A stretch of DNA of 48,527 nt. Origin: a virus. The position numbers and the translations under genes were made by a program. The notes under the pieces are model-generated. The model did not search any database. It worked only from the letters and a program-made list of their open reading frames with translations, and had not been told where the DNA came from. The DNA is taken from the IMG/VR virus record IMGVR_UViG_3300009124_000031, positions 1-48,527 of that record; one strand, written 5' to 3'. Positions 7,250-15,856 of the stretch are shown here, one piece after another. Each line of letters begins with the position of its first letter. Position 1 is the first letter of the stretch.

Positions 7250-7284
7250 TTTTAGATAAATTTTGAGTACAAAAGGAGAAAAAC

Positions 7285-9240
7285 ATGGCAAGTCAAGTCT
7301 CGCCTGGAGTTGTTCTTAAAGAGCGTGACATTAGTAATGCCGTTGTAGTTGGGTCTTTAGACATTACTTCTGCTATTGCAGGAAGTTTTGCGAAAGGACC
7401 AGTAGGTGAAATTGTAAACATCAACTCTCAGAAAGAACTAGTAGATACATTTGGCAAACCAACCGATGCTAACGCTTCCGACTGGTATGTTGCATCAGAA
7501 TTCTTAGGATACGGTGGTCGTCTAGCAGTAGTACGTGCTACCTCTGGTCTCCTAAACGCTACTTCTGATGGCAGCGCAGTTCTAGTTGCTAACGATGATG
7601 CATGGGAAGCAGGAACAGGAACTTCCGAAGGTTGGGTTGCACGTACCGCAGGAACCTGGGGCAACTCCCTATTGGTTGCTGTAATCGACAGAGGTGCAGA
7701 TCAAATCGTCACATTTGATGCACCATACGCAACACCCCCATCGAAGAACGATACCATCACCTTCGCTAGCGGCAAGACTGGCGTAGTCTACTCTGTAGAC
7801 GGAAACAACATTGCCGTTGTCCTTGATACTCCTTCTTCACTAATTGCAGTTGGTGATACCGTTGCTGGCGTAGGTGCTGGTTCCGCTGACATCACTGTAA
7901 CCGCAGTTAAGAACTGGTATCTAAACACCACAATCGGCAGCACTGGTGTTCAACTATCTGCTGTTGGTCCCCGTCCTGGAACTTCTGCTTTTGCTTCTGG
8001 CAGAGGCATTAACTATGACGAAGTTCACGTAGCAGTCATCGATACTGATGGCGGTATTTCTGGTTCTACAAACACTATTGTTTCCAGAGCAACATACCTC
8101 TCCAAACTTACCGATGCTACTAACTCGGAAGGAGCAGCAAACTACTTCAAGTCTGTAATCAACGAAGAAAGCGCATACGTTTTCCATGGTGCAACTGAAG
8201 CTGCTACTCTAAATGCTGCTTCTACTGGTGCAGGTGCTGCTTCAGGTCAAGCATCTTCTGCAGTAACAGGCAACCTTGCACTCTATGGTGTAACAACTGC
8301 ATCACTATCATCTGGTACTGATGACTATGAATACACCACTGGAGAAATTTCTGACGCATACGATCTATTCCTAGACACGGAAGCAACCGAAGTTGATTTC
8401 GTTCTCATGGGCGGATCAATGGCATCAGAATCCGACACCAAGACTAAAGCAGCAAAAGCAATTGCAATTGCTACTTCCAGAAAAGATGCAATCGCATTTG
8501 TTTCTCCTCACGTCGGAAACCAAATTGGAACAACTGGAGCACTTGCTGCTGCAGACCAAAGAGATAACACCATCGCATTCTTCGATGGTCTAACCTCAAC
8601 CTCATATGCTGTATTCGATAGCGGATACAAATACTTCTATGATCGTTTTAACGATAAGTATCGCTATCTTGCTTGCAACGGTGACGTTGCTGGTCTCTGT
8701 GTATCAACTTCAGCAACTCTCGATGACTGGTATTCACCTGCTGGTCTGAACAGAGGTTCACTAAGAAATGCAATTAAACTTGCATACAACCCCAACAAAG
8801 CAGATAGAGACGCTCTCTATACCGCAAGAATCAATCCTATTGTTTCTTTCCCTGGTTCGGGCATCACTCTATTCGGTGACAAGACCGCACTTGCATCACC
8901 TTCTGCTTTCGATCGCATCAACGTTCGTCGCCTCTTCCTCAATGTTGAGAAGAGAATTGAAGGTCTCGCTAAGGCGGTACTCTTCGACCTCAACGATGAG
9001 ATCACCCGAGGTTCATTCTCTAGTGCTGCTAATGCTTACCTCAATGAGGTTCAAGCAAGAAGAGGTGTTACCGACTTCCTAGTCGTTTGTAACGAAACAA
9101 ACAACACCCCTGAAGTTATTGACAGAAACGAGTTTGTTGCAGAACTATATCTAAAACCAACACGTTCAATTAACTACATCACTGTTACCTTCACCGCTAC
9201 TAAGACTGGCGTTGAATTCAGTGAAGTTATTGGTGGTTGA
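7285..9240 (+). CDS. gp18: Tail sheath protein gp18
   Basis: A 651-residue contractile sheath subunit. The N-terminus (SQVSPGVVLKERDIS) and the early GSFAKGPVGEI segment are typical of T4-type sheath proteins. The C-terminal domain (INVRRLFLNVEKRIEGLAKAV, then YLNEVQARRGVTDFLVVCNE and YLKPTRSINYITVTF) is the conserved interlocking part. The middle is a Gly/Ser/Thr-rich surface insertion. A good ribosome site (AAAAGGAGA) precedes the start. T4 gp18 has 659 residues, so the gene looks intact. It is followed closely by the tail tube gene. Confidence 0.96.
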   Translation: MASQVSPGVVLKERDISNAVVVGSLDITSAIAGSFAKGPVGEIVNINSQKELVDTFGKPTDANASDWYVASEFLGYGGRLAVVRATSGLLNATSDGSAVLVANDDAWEAGTGTSEGWVARTAGTWGNSLLVAVIDRGADQIVTFDAPYATPPSKNDTITFASGKTGVVYSVDGNNIAVVLDTPSSLIAVGDTVAGVGAGSADITVTAVKNWYLNTTIGSTGVQLSAVGPRPGTSAFASGRGINYDEVHVAVIDTDGGISGSTNTIVSRATYLSKLTDATNSEGAANYFKSVINEESAYVFHGATEAATLNAASTGAGAASGQASSAVTGNLALYGVTTASLSSGTDDYEYTTGEISDAYDLFLDTEATEVDFVLMGGSMASESDTKTKAAKAIAIATSRKDAIAFVSPHVGNQIGTTGALAAADQRDNTIAFFDGLTSTSYAVFDSGYKYFYDRFNDKYRYLACNGDVAGLCVSTSATLDDWYSPAGLNRGSLRNAIKLAYNPNKADRDALYTARINPIVSFPGSGITLFGDKTALASPSAFDRINVRRLFLNVEKRIEGLAKAVLFDLNDEITRGSFSSAANAYLNEVQARRGVTDFLVVCNETNNTPEVIDRNEFVAELYLKPTRSINYITVTFTATKTGVEFSEVIGG

Positions 9241-9271
9241 TCCATAGAAACACATAAGAGGATAATCTAAA

Positions 9272-9916
9272 ATGGCAATTTTCACTAGTAAACTAAGCGA
9301 CTTCATTGATAAGGTGGGTCAGGGCGTAAAGCCCAATATGTTTGTTGTTGACATTGAATTTCCTTCTGCAGTCGGCGCTGGCGGAACTGGTACAGGTTCC
9401 GTCGCCGCTGGCGCTGGCGGAGAAAAGGAATTAACAGATTTAATGTGTAAGTCTGCAGCACTTCCCGCATCCAACCTTGGAGTAATCGAAGTTCCTTTCC
9501 GTGGCAGAACGGTAAAGATCGCAGGTGATCGCACCTTCGATACATGGTCCCCAACATTCTTTAACGACAAAGACTTCAAAGTCCGTGCCGTTATGGAGCA
9601 GTGGATGGAAGCAATCAATGGTCATGCAGGTAACACTGCAGATCTTCTAACTCCATCTGCATCTTCTGGTTACACCAGACACCTCCTAGTTCATCAACTA
9701 GAGAAGGGCACTGAACCTACGAATTCTTCAATTCTAAGAACTTACAAACTCTGGTATGCATTCCCAACCAATGTTTCCCAGATTGATCTTGCTTATGACA
9801 GCAACGATCAGATTGAAGAGTTCTCAGTAGAATTCCAATATTCATACTGGACAACCGAAGATATCTCTTCAGCAAGAGCAGGTCTAAGCACCCGTCAGGT
9901 AAACGCCGACGTTTGA
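9272..9916 (+). CDS. gp19: Tail tube protein gp19
   Basis: A 214-residue subunit of the inner tail tube. It matches the family in its order of motifs: SKLSDFIDKVGQGVKPNMF, CKSAALPASNLGVIEVPFRGR, the short helix EQWMEAINGH, and the C-terminal RTYKLWYAFPTNVSQIDLAYDS. A Gly/Ala-rich loop (about residues 35-50) is inserted near the N-terminus, making it longer than T4 gp19 (163). AGAGGAT precedes the start. A second protein of this fold is encoded at 15857. Confidence 0.95.
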   Translation: MAIFTSKLSDFIDKVGQGVKPNMFVVDIEFPSAVGAGGTGTGSVAAGAGGEKELTDLMCKSAALPASNLGVIEVPFRGRTVKIAGDRTFDTWSPTFFNDKDFKVRAVMEQWMEAINGHAGNTADLLTPSASSGYTRHLLVHQLEKGTEPTNSSILRTYKLWYAFPTNVSQIDLAYDSNDQIEEFSVEFQYSYWTTEDISSARAGLSTRQVNADV

Positions 9917-9922
9917 TCTCGA

Positions 9923-9929
9923 CTAAATA
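9923..9929 (+). promoter_or_regulatory. Late promoter upstream of gp20
   Basis: CTAAATA lies about 32 bases before the gp20 ATG in a short gap. It matches the other late boxes in the window. Confidence 0.6.
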
Positions 9930-9960
9930 GTTGAACTACTATTGATTATTACTTTTAGAC

Positions 9961-11619
9961 ATGAGTCAACTATTTGGTTTTCTAATCAACAATAAGGGGG
10001 ACAATAAGGGGCAATCTCCTGTCCCCCCTAATGATAATGATACCGTAGCCGCTGTAGCAGGCGGTTATTTTGGTACTTATGTTGATGTAGAAGGACAAGC
10101 TAGAAACGAATACGACCTCATCAGACGCTATAGAGATATGGCGCTGCATCCTGAGGTCGATTCTGCTATTGACGAGATTGTCAATGAGTTCATTGTTAGT
10201 GATGCAGATGATAGTCCAGTAGAAATTGAACTATCAAATCTTGATGCTGGTACAAGTTTAAAGAATAGAATTCGCACCGAGTTTGATTACATCAAACGAA
10301 TGTTGAACTTCGACAATCGTGCTCATGAACTAATTCGTAATTGGTATATTGATGGTAGAGTATTTTATCATAAAGTTATCGATCTAGACAATCCCAAGAA
10401 AGGGATTACAGAACTTCGTTATATTGATCCTCTAAGATTGAAGAAGGTTAGACAAAAACTTTCTAACAAGGATGGAGACAAAGAGAAGATTAGAGGAACT
10501 GCTTTAGAATATGATTGGGGAGAGTATGTAGATTACTTTATCTACAATCCAAAAGGTTTTGGCAATGCTATGCCACTAACTTCTGGATATGATTACTCCC
10601 AAAATCAAGGTATTAGAATTGCTAAGGATGCAATCACAGAGTGTACCTCTGGATTGAAGGATCTTAATAAGAAGATGATCCTTAGTTTCTTACACAAATC
10701 AATCAAGGCTCTCAATCAATTGAGAATGATTGAAGATAGTCTTGTTATCTATAGATTATCTCGCGCACCTGAGCGCAGAATTTTCTACATCGATGTTGGT
10801 AATCTTCCCAAAGTAAAAGCGGAACAGTACCTCCGTGATGTTATGTCTCGCTATCGCAACAAGCTGGTATATGATGCTAGCACTGGAGAGATTCGCGATG
10901 ACAAAAAGCATATGAGTATGCTTGAGGATTTCTGGTTACCTCGTAGAGAGGGTGGACGTGGCACTGAGATCACAACTCTACCTGGCGGACAGAACCTTGG
11001 CGAACTCAAGGATGTGGAGTATTTTAAAAAGAAACTCTATAACTCTCTCAATCTTCCTCCCTCCCGTCTCACAGACGACAATAAAGGATTCAATCTTGGT
11101 AAGACCACCGAAGTCCTCCGTGACGAACTTAAGTTTGCAAAGTTCATCGGAAGACTACGTAAGAGATTTGCATCATTATTCAACGATATTCTCAAGACCC
11201 AACTTATCCTCAAAGGAGTAATTGCTCCTGAAGATTGGGAAGATATGGTTGAGCATATTCAATATGACTTCCTCTTTGATAATCATTTCAATGAACTGAA
11301 AGAGCAAGAAATGATGCTTGCTCGCGTCAACCTCGCTACGCAAATGGATCCTTTTATCGGCAAGTATTTCTCTACAGAGTATGTACGTCGTCAGGTTCTC
11401 ATGCAGACCGAAAAAGAATTCAAAGAAATTGACAAGGGTATTAAGAAAGATATTGATAATGGTCTTGCACTAAATCCAGCAGACATGAATACTCTGGATA
11501 TGATGAACCAACAGAACACCGCATTTGCTCCTGAGATCAGACAAGCGGAAGCAGAAGCAAGTGCTGAGCGTGATGTTGAAGCGCAAGCAGCACAATCAAA
11601 ACCTAGTTCTAATAAATAA
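9961..11619 (+). CDS. gp20: Portal vertex protein gp20
   Basis: A 552-residue portal subunit through which DNA enters and leaves the head. Family segments are clear: EYDLIRRYRDMALHPEVDSAIDEIVNE near residue 50, IDPLRLKKVR, YRLSRAPERRIFYIDVGNLPK near 265, and FWLPRREGGRGTEITTLPGGQ near 323. This is the gene commonly used as a cyanophage marker. The N-terminus has a polar, Pro/Asn-rich lead (residues 10-30), and the C-terminus is Ala/Glu rich. T4 gp20 has 524 residues. Confidence 0.96.
   Translation: MSQLFGFLINNKGDNKGQSPVPPNDNDTVAAVAGGYFGTYVDVEGQARNEYDLIRRYRDMALHPEVDSAIDEIVNEFIVSDADDSPVEIELSNLDAGTSLKNRIRTEFDYIKRMLNFDNRAHELIRNWYIDGRVFYHKVIDLDNPKKGITELRYIDPLRLKKVRQKLSNKDGDKEKIRGTALEYDWGEYVDYFIYNPKGFGNAMPLTSGYDYSQNQGIRIAKDAITECTSGLKDLNKKMILSFLHKSIKALNQLRMIEDSLVIYRLSRAPERRIFYIDVGNLPKVKAEQYLRDVMSRYRNKLVYDASTGEIRDDKKHMSMLEDFWLPRREGGRGTEITTLPGGQNLGELKDVEYFKKKLYNSLNLPPSRLTDDNKGFNLGKTTEVLRDELKFAKFIGRLRKRFASLFNDILKTQLILKGVIAPEDWEDMVEHIQYDFLFDNHFNELKEQEMMLARVNLATQMDPFIGKYFSTEYVRRQVLMQTEKEFKEIDKGIKKDIDNGLALNPADMNTLDMMNQQNTAFAPEIRQAEAEASAERDVEAQAAQSKPSSNK
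11611..11618 (+). promoter_or_regulatory. Possible late promoter overlapping the gp20 stop
   Basis: AATAAATA covers the last codons and stop of gp20, about 28 bases before the next ATG at 11647. The spacing is right for a late promoter of the gp67-position gene and gp21, but the A/T-rich context makes chance likely too. Confidence 0.4.
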
Positions 11620-11646
11620 AAATATATTTAAACGTTAATATATACT

Positions 11647-11820
11647 ATGGAATCTGAAATTTTGGATATTGTCAATTTGATTTCTGACAAAAAACGTGCA
11701 GAAGCTCTCGACAAAATCGATGACATTCTGTATGCGAAAGCGTCAGAAACTATTGACACATACAAAAAAACAGTAGCTAATACCTACTTTGATGAACCAA
11801 CCCCAGAGCAAGAAGAATGA
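11647..11820 (+). CDS. Small prohead-core-position protein (gp67-like by synteny)
   Basis: A 57-residue acidic, mainly helical protein (MESEILDIVNLISDKKRAEA, then DDILYAKASETIDTYKKTV). It sits between gp20 and gp21, where T4 has the prohead core genes 67 and 68. Its stop overlaps the gp21 ATG. I cannot show sequence similarity to T4 gp67; the assignment rests on position, size and charge. A scaffold-associated role, perhaps cleaved by gp21, is inferred. Confidence 0.6.
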   Translation: MESEILDIVNLISDKKRAEALDKIDDILYAKASETIDTYKKTVANTYFDEPTPEQEE

Positions 11821-12461
11821 AACTCATCACAGAAAACGTAGAAGAAATTACAGTTCTTACTGAAGAGAAGAACGGTAAGAAGCATCTTTATATTGAAGGT
11901 GTTTTCTTACAGTCTGAAATCAGGAACCGTAATGGACGTGTTTATCCTTTCTCTGTTTTAGAAAAAGAGGTAGGTAGATACAACGAAGAGTATGTGAAGT
12001 CTGGTCGTGCTCTAGGAGAACTAGGTCACCCTGATGGTCCTACTGTCAATCTTGATAGAGTTTCCCATAAAATCACAAGTCTTCGCGCTGAAGGTAATAA
12101 CTTCATCGGTAAGGCTCGTATTCTAGATACTCCCATGGGAAAAATTGCATCTTCTCTTCTAGATGAAGGTGTAAAATTGGGAGTTTCTTCTCGTGGTATG
12201 GGTAGCATCGATAAACGCGAAGATGCATCTTATGTCCGCGATGATTTTATGCTTGCTACTGCTGCTGATATTGTAGCAGATCCTTCCGCACCTGATGCAT
12301 TTGTTAACGGTATCATGGAAGGTAAAGAATGGGTATGGGACAACGGTCTTCTCAAAGAGAAAACTATTGCTCAATACAAGCATTCTATCGATACTGCGGC
12401 AAGAGCGCAGTTAGAAGAAAGGGCGCTAAATGCTTTCCAGCATTTCCTTTCAAATCTCTAA
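11817..12461 (+). CDS. gp21: Prohead core protease gp21
   Basis: A 214-residue serine protease that cleaves scaffold and capsid proteins during head maturation. Family features: the N-terminal beta segment KHLYIEGVFLQSEIRNRNGRVYP, the catalytic His in LGELGHPDG (H71), and the catalytic Ser in LGVSSRGMGS (S124 or S125), followed by an acidic stretch. The length equals that of T4 gp21 (212). Translation is coupled to the small gene before it (ATGA). Confidence 0.94.
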   Translation: MKLITENVEEITVLTEEKNGKKHLYIEGVFLQSEIRNRNGRVYPFSVLEKEVGRYNEEYVKSGRALGELGHPDGPTVNLDRVSHKITSLRAEGNNFIGKARILDTPMGKIASSLLDEGVKLGVSSRGMGSIDKREDASYVRDDFMLATAADIVADPSAPDAFVNGIMEGKEWVWDNGLLKEKTIAQYKHSIDTAARAQLEERALNAFQHFLSNL

Positions 12462-12464
12462 TTT

Positions 12465-12472
12465 AATAAATA
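12465..12472 (+). promoter_or_regulatory. Late promoter upstream of gp22
   Basis: AATAAATA lies about 40 bases before the gp22 ATG, just after the gp21 stop. It matches the late box seen before gp17 and gp18. Confidence 0.55.
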
Positions 12473-12511
12473 ATCTTAGAATAGTTATCAGAAATTCAAG
12501 GGGAAACTCAA

Positions 12512-13666
12512 ATGTCAGATATGTTAAACGAAAAGTTTGAGGAGTTTGTAACTGAATCAGGTTTAGTTGTAGAAGCTGGCGATCCTATGCCAACTGTTTC
12601 CGCATCCGTTATTCCTGGTGGTGGCACACATAATGCTTCTGGTCAATCCAAAACAGAAGTTAACTCCAGAGGGGGTAGTGCAGATCCTCAACCTTCGGTT
12701 GGAACCGAAGTTGCTCCTGCAGGTCAGTCGGTAACCGACAATGGCGGTCCACGTCCTGACGGAAACGACGAGGGCGAGGAGAACCCTGGTGCTAAAGCAT
12801 CTGCTCCTGTTTCTCAGGTTTCTGGTGATCCACAACAGCGTGGCACTGGTAAGGACGAACCTTCAGGTTCTGCTCCTAAGTTCGGCGCTGAAATTGCATA
12901 CGGAACCAAGGAAGGTTCCGATGTTGGTTACCCCATCAAGCCTTCATTTGAAGAACTTGATATGTCCGCAGACGTTGCTGCTCTAACAGAAGGTACACAA
13001 CTTTCTGAAGAGTTCAAAGAAAAAGCAACTACAATTTTTGAGGCTGCTGTTAAGTCCAAACTATCTGAAGAGTGGAAGAAACTCGAAGAGCAGTTTGCAA
13101 CTACAGTTTCTGAGAAAGTCGAAGCAACTAAGAAAGAACTTTCTGAGGAAGTAAACGGCACCATCAATTACGCGATCCAGAAGTGGTTGGAAGAAAACCA
13201 AGTTTCTGTTGATCGTGGTATCAGAAATGAGATCACCGAAGACTTCATTGTTGGTCTCAAGAACCTCTTTGAGGAGCACTACATTAATGTCCCCGATGAC
13301 AAGATTGATGTCGTCGAAGGAATGGCAGAAGATATTCGTGAAATGGAACAGCGTCTCGACGAACAGGTCAAGCGCAATGTGGAACTTCATAATCGTCTAA
13401 ATGAATCAACCAAGCAAATCGTTCTGAATACTGTTTCGGAAGGATTGGTTGAGACCCATAAGGAAAAACTTGCTTCTTTAGCAGAAGGAATTGAATTCAC
13501 TTCCGAGGAAGAGTATTCTAAGAAACTCAACACTATCAAAGAATCTTACTTCAAAGAAGGTGTTGCTAAGACTGTAGGAGAAGTAGACGAAACGCCAGTA
13601 GAGAACACCGAAGTATCAGCTTCTATGGCTGCATACCTCCAGGCGATCAATCGCTGGCAATCCTGA
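12512..13666 (+). CDS. gp22: Prohead scaffolding core protein gp22
   Basis: A 384-residue major scaffold on which gp23 assembles. Residues 20-140 are low-complexity and likely disordered (Gly, Pro, Ser, Asp, Glu). From about 150 on it is a long acidic coiled coil, with family segments such as EEHYINVPDDKIDVVEGMA and the C-terminal MAAYLQAINRWQS. The place between gp21 and gp23 settles the call. T4 gp22 has 269 residues; the extra length lies mostly in the disordered lead. AAGGGGAA precedes the start. Confidence 0.92.
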   Translation: MSDMLNEKFEEFVTESGLVVEAGDPMPTVSASVIPGGGTHNASGQSKTEVNSRGGSADPQPSVGTEVAPAGQSVTDNGGPRPDGNDEGEENPGAKASAPVSQVSGDPQQRGTGKDEPSGSAPKFGAEIAYGTKEGSDVGYPIKPSFEELDMSADVAALTEGTQLSEEFKEKATTIFEAAVKSKLSEEWKKLEEQFATTVSEKVEATKKELSEEVNGTINYAIQKWLEENQVSVDRGIRNEITEDFIVGLKNLFEEHYINVPDDKIDVVEGMAEDIREMEQRLDEQVKRNVELHNRLNESTKQIVLNTVSEGLVETHKEKLASLAEGIEFTSEEEYSKKLNTIKESYFKEGVAKTVGEVDETPVENTEVSASMAAYLQAINRWQS

Positions 13667-13669
13667 TAC

Positions 13670-13676
13670 CTAAATA
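13670..13676 (+). promoter_or_regulatory. Late promoter upstream of gp23
   Basis: CTAAATA lies about 40 bases before the gp23 ATG, directly after the gp22 stop. The major capsid gene needs strong late transcription, and a terminator follows it. Confidence 0.65.
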
Positions 13677-13716
13677 ATTCATACACTTTTCACCCAAAAC
13701 AAATTCGGAGATAAAA

Positions 13717-15123
13717 ATGTTTAACGCAGAACATCTCCAGGAAAAGTGGTCACCTGTTCTTGGTCACGAAGGCGCTTCGCCTATCGGAGACCGTTATAAG
13801 AAGGCTGTTACCGCTGTTCTCCTGGAAAATCAAGAACGCTTCCTGCGCGAAGAGCGCGGTATGCTCAGCGAGGTTGCTGTTAACTCACTAGGCGCTTCTA
13901 CTGTATCCCCTGGTGGATCCGCACTCGGTAATTCTAACACCGCTGGTCTTGCTGGTTTCGACCCCGTTCTAATCAGCCTAGTCCGTCGTGCAATGCCTAA
14001 CCTCATGGCATACGACATCTGTGGTGTTCAACCAATGTCTGGTCCCACTGGACTAATCTTCGCAATGCGTTCACGCTACGAGAACCAAGCAGGCGAAGAG
14101 GCACTCTTCAACGAGCCTGATGCAGGTTTCTCTGCTGCTGGCGACGCATCTGCTGGTGCATACACTCCTAGAACTGGCGCTGGTGTTGGTGGCGATGCAG
14201 AAGGTAACAACCCTTCTCTCCTCAACGACGCTTCTCCTGGCACCTACGAGGTTCCCAAGGGCATGTCCCGTGAGCTCCTAGAGACCATGGGCGAGAGCAA
14301 CAACCTCTTCCGCGAGATGTCATTCAGCATTGAGAAGACTTCTGTGACTGCAAAGTCCAGAGCACTCAAAGCAGAATACACCCTAGAACTAGCACAAGAC
14401 CTCAAGGCGATCCATGGTCTTGATGCTGAGCAAGAACTCGCTAACATCCTTTCTAGCGAGATCCTTGCTGAAATCAACCGTGAAGTCGTTCGTCGCGTTT
14501 ACAGCGTCGCTAAGAAGGGCGCTCAGAACAACGTTGCTAACGCTGGTATCTTTGACCTCGACGTTGATTCCAACGGTCGTTGGTCAGTTGAGAAGTTCAA
14601 GGGTCTACTCTTCCAAATCGAGCGCGATGCAAACGCAATCGCACAAGAAACTCGTAGAGGAAAGGGCAACTTCCTCATCTGCTCTGCAGACGTTGCAAGT
14701 GCTCTAGCAATGGCAGGCGTACTTGACTACTCCTCGGGTCTTAACGGTGCTGGTGGTCCTTCCATCGGTCAGGTTGATGACACTGGTAACCTCGCAGTTG
14801 GTACTATCAACGGTCGCATCAAGGTCTACGTAGATCCTTATTCAGCAAACCTCAGCGACAAGCACTACTATGTCGTTGGTTATAAGGGCACCTCTCCTTA
14901 TGACGCAGGTCTCTTCTACTGCCCCTACGTTCCCCTCCAGATGGTTCGTTCGATCGATCCTAACACCTTCCAGCCTAAGATTGGCTTCAAGACCCGTTAC
15001 GGCATGGTATCGAACCCATTCGTTACCACTAATGGTACATACAACGGTACTCCTGATGGCGAAACGCTTTCTGCGAATGCTAACATGTACTACAGAAGAA
15101 CACAGGTTATCAACCTTATGTGA
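13717..15123 (+). CDS. gp23: Major capsid protein gp23
   Basis: A 468-residue HK97-fold capsid subunit. Landmarks are FDPVLISLVRRAMPNLMAYD, CGVQPMSGPTGLIFAMRSRY, LAQDLKAIHGLDAEQELANI and the C-terminal PKIGFKTRYGMVSNPFV. The N-terminal segment of about 60 residues is expected to be removed by gp21. CGGAGATAAAA precedes the start. Codon use is richer in C-ending codons (GGC, CTC, GAC) than in the small genes nearby, as usual for this highly expressed gene. No separate gp24 vertex protein follows. Confidence 0.97.
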   Translation: MFNAEHLQEKWSPVLGHEGASPIGDRYKKAVTAVLLENQERFLREERGMLSEVAVNSLGASTVSPGGSALGNSNTAGLAGFDPVLISLVRRAMPNLMAYDICGVQPMSGPTGLIFAMRSRYENQAGEEALFNEPDAGFSAAGDASAGAYTPRTGAGVGGDAEGNNPSLLNDASPGTYEVPKGMSRELLETMGESNNLFREMSFSIEKTSVTAKSRALKAEYTLELAQDLKAIHGLDAEQELANILSSEILAEINREVVRRVYSVAKKGAQNNVANAGIFDLDVDSNGRWSVEKFKGLLFQIERDANAIAQETRRGKGNFLICSADVASALAMAGVLDYSSGLNGAGGPSIGQVDDTGNLAVGTINGRIKVYVDPYSANLSDKHYYVVGYKGTSPYDAGLFYCPYVPLQMVRSIDPNTFQPKIGFKTRYGMVSNPFVTTNGTYNGTPDGETLSANANMYYRRTQVINLM

Positions 15124-15145
15124 TCTAAGTTACGATACTCTAACA

Positions 15146-15173
15146 GGGGGGACCTTCGGGTCCCCCTTTTTTT
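15146..15173 (+). terminator. Intrinsic terminator after gp23
   Basis: Eight-base-pair G/C-rich stem (GGGGGACC and GGTCCCCC) closed by a TTCG tetraloop, then T7. It ends the gp22-gp23 transcript 22 bases after the gp23 stop. Confidence 0.92.
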
Positions 15174-15188
15174 ATAGATATTAGTATA

Positions 15189-15275
15189 ATGAGATATACA
15201 ATAATTTTACTACTAATACTATTGTTGTATGTGACAACTTTGTGCCCAAAATGTTGGGATGGTACTTTATGGTAA
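15189..15275 (+). CDS. 28-residue membrane or secreted microprotein
   Basis: ATG 15189 to TAA 15273-15275. The N-terminus is a hydrophobic helix (YTIILLLILLLYV) followed by TTLCPKCWDGTLW with a CPKC pair. Its stop overlaps ATG 15269 of the next gene, which suggests coupling. No homolog recognised. Confidence 0.4.
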   Translation: MRYTIILLLILLLYVTTLCPKCWDGTLW

Positions 15276-15445
15276 ACGATATGTCGAGAGCACGTATGAG
15301 TAAGGTTGACATGCTCGCAAGAGCGTATAAACTAAAGAACGAACTCTATGATGGCACTTATCACGATAAATCTGCAGAGTGGCATGACGGAGCACACAAT
15401 GCCCTTAACAGGGTCCTTGATATTTTGAATGAGTATTCTTCATGA
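15269..15445 (+). CDS. Small conserved cyanophage protein
   Basis: A 58-residue helical protein. The core MSKVDMLARAYKLKNELYDG followed by WHDGAHNALNRVLDIL fits a small family I have seen in T4-like cyanophages. GTG 15242 and ATG 15251 are in frame, but ATG 15269 is coupled to the preceding microprotein and close to the family start. Function unknown. Confidence 0.6.
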   Translation: MVNDMSRARMSKVDMLARAYKLKNELYDGTYHDKSAEWHDGAHNALNRVLDILNEYSS

Positions 15446-15609
15446 AAGACTTAGACTTCATCGACGATCTGATGGAAACCGACGAATTAAAGAAACTTCA
15501 TGAGAGATGTGCTAGAATGAAAGCGGATCTTCTCTTTGAAGAACCATGCCCAATTTATGAAGCAGATAAACATGACTGGGAAAACTTCTGGCACAACTAT
15601 GACGAGTGA
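15442..15609 (+). CDS. Small acidic hypothetical protein
   Basis: A 55-residue ORF starting in an ATGA overlap (MKDLDFIDDLMETDELKKLH) and ending with a Trp/His-rich acidic tail (KHDWENFWHNYDE). Chain overlaps at both ends support it. Not recognised. Confidence 0.5.
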   Translation: MKDLDFIDDLMETDELKKLHERCARMKADLLFEEPCPIYEADKHDWENFWHNYDE

Positions 15610-15832
15610 CTGGCGACTTAGCGACAAGAGGTTTGAACAACGAAAACTTCTTCTTTCAGGACTAATTGCAGAAGGACTTGTACTCTATCCAAGAGTATAT
15701 GAATTCTGTGATTTTGCTATCAGTCAAGGTTACGGAGAGACATACGAAGTTCTTGCCAACACTGATAGAAACATGTCAGATGAATGGTTGCGACGCAGGT
15801 ATGAAGAATGGGAGGTTCATATCTTCTCCTAA
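15599..15832 (+). CDS. Hypothetical protein
   Basis: A 77-residue helical protein starting MTSDWRLSDKRFEQRKLLLS at ATG 15599, overlapping the previous gene by 11 bases. The segment LIAEGLVLYPRVYEFCDFAI, then EWLRRRYEEWEVH, resembles a small cyanophage family of unknown function. Its stop overlaps the late promoter of the next gene. Confidence 0.55.
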   Translation: MTSDWRLSDKRFEQRKLLLSGLIAEGLVLYPRVYEFCDFAISQGYGETYEVLANTDRNMSDEWLRRRYEEWEVHIFS

Positions 15833-15835
15833 ATA
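15829..15835 (+). promoter_or_regulatory. Late promoter upstream of the gp19-like gene
   Basis: CTAAATA overlaps the previous stop and lies 22 bases before ATG 15857. It fits late expression of a virion protein even though recombination genes follow it directly. Confidence 0.55.
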
Positions 15836-15856
15836 GTATATGCTTGGGAAGCTGAT

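Noticed and set aside
15185-15190. TATAAT just after the gp23 terminator
   Set aside because: It overlaps the ATG of the microprotein at 15189 and has no -35 or TGN extension; could serve 15269 but not supported.
15305-15330. TTGACA ... TATAAA inside the 15269 gene
   Set aside because: Spacer of 14 bases and internal to a gene; a chance match.
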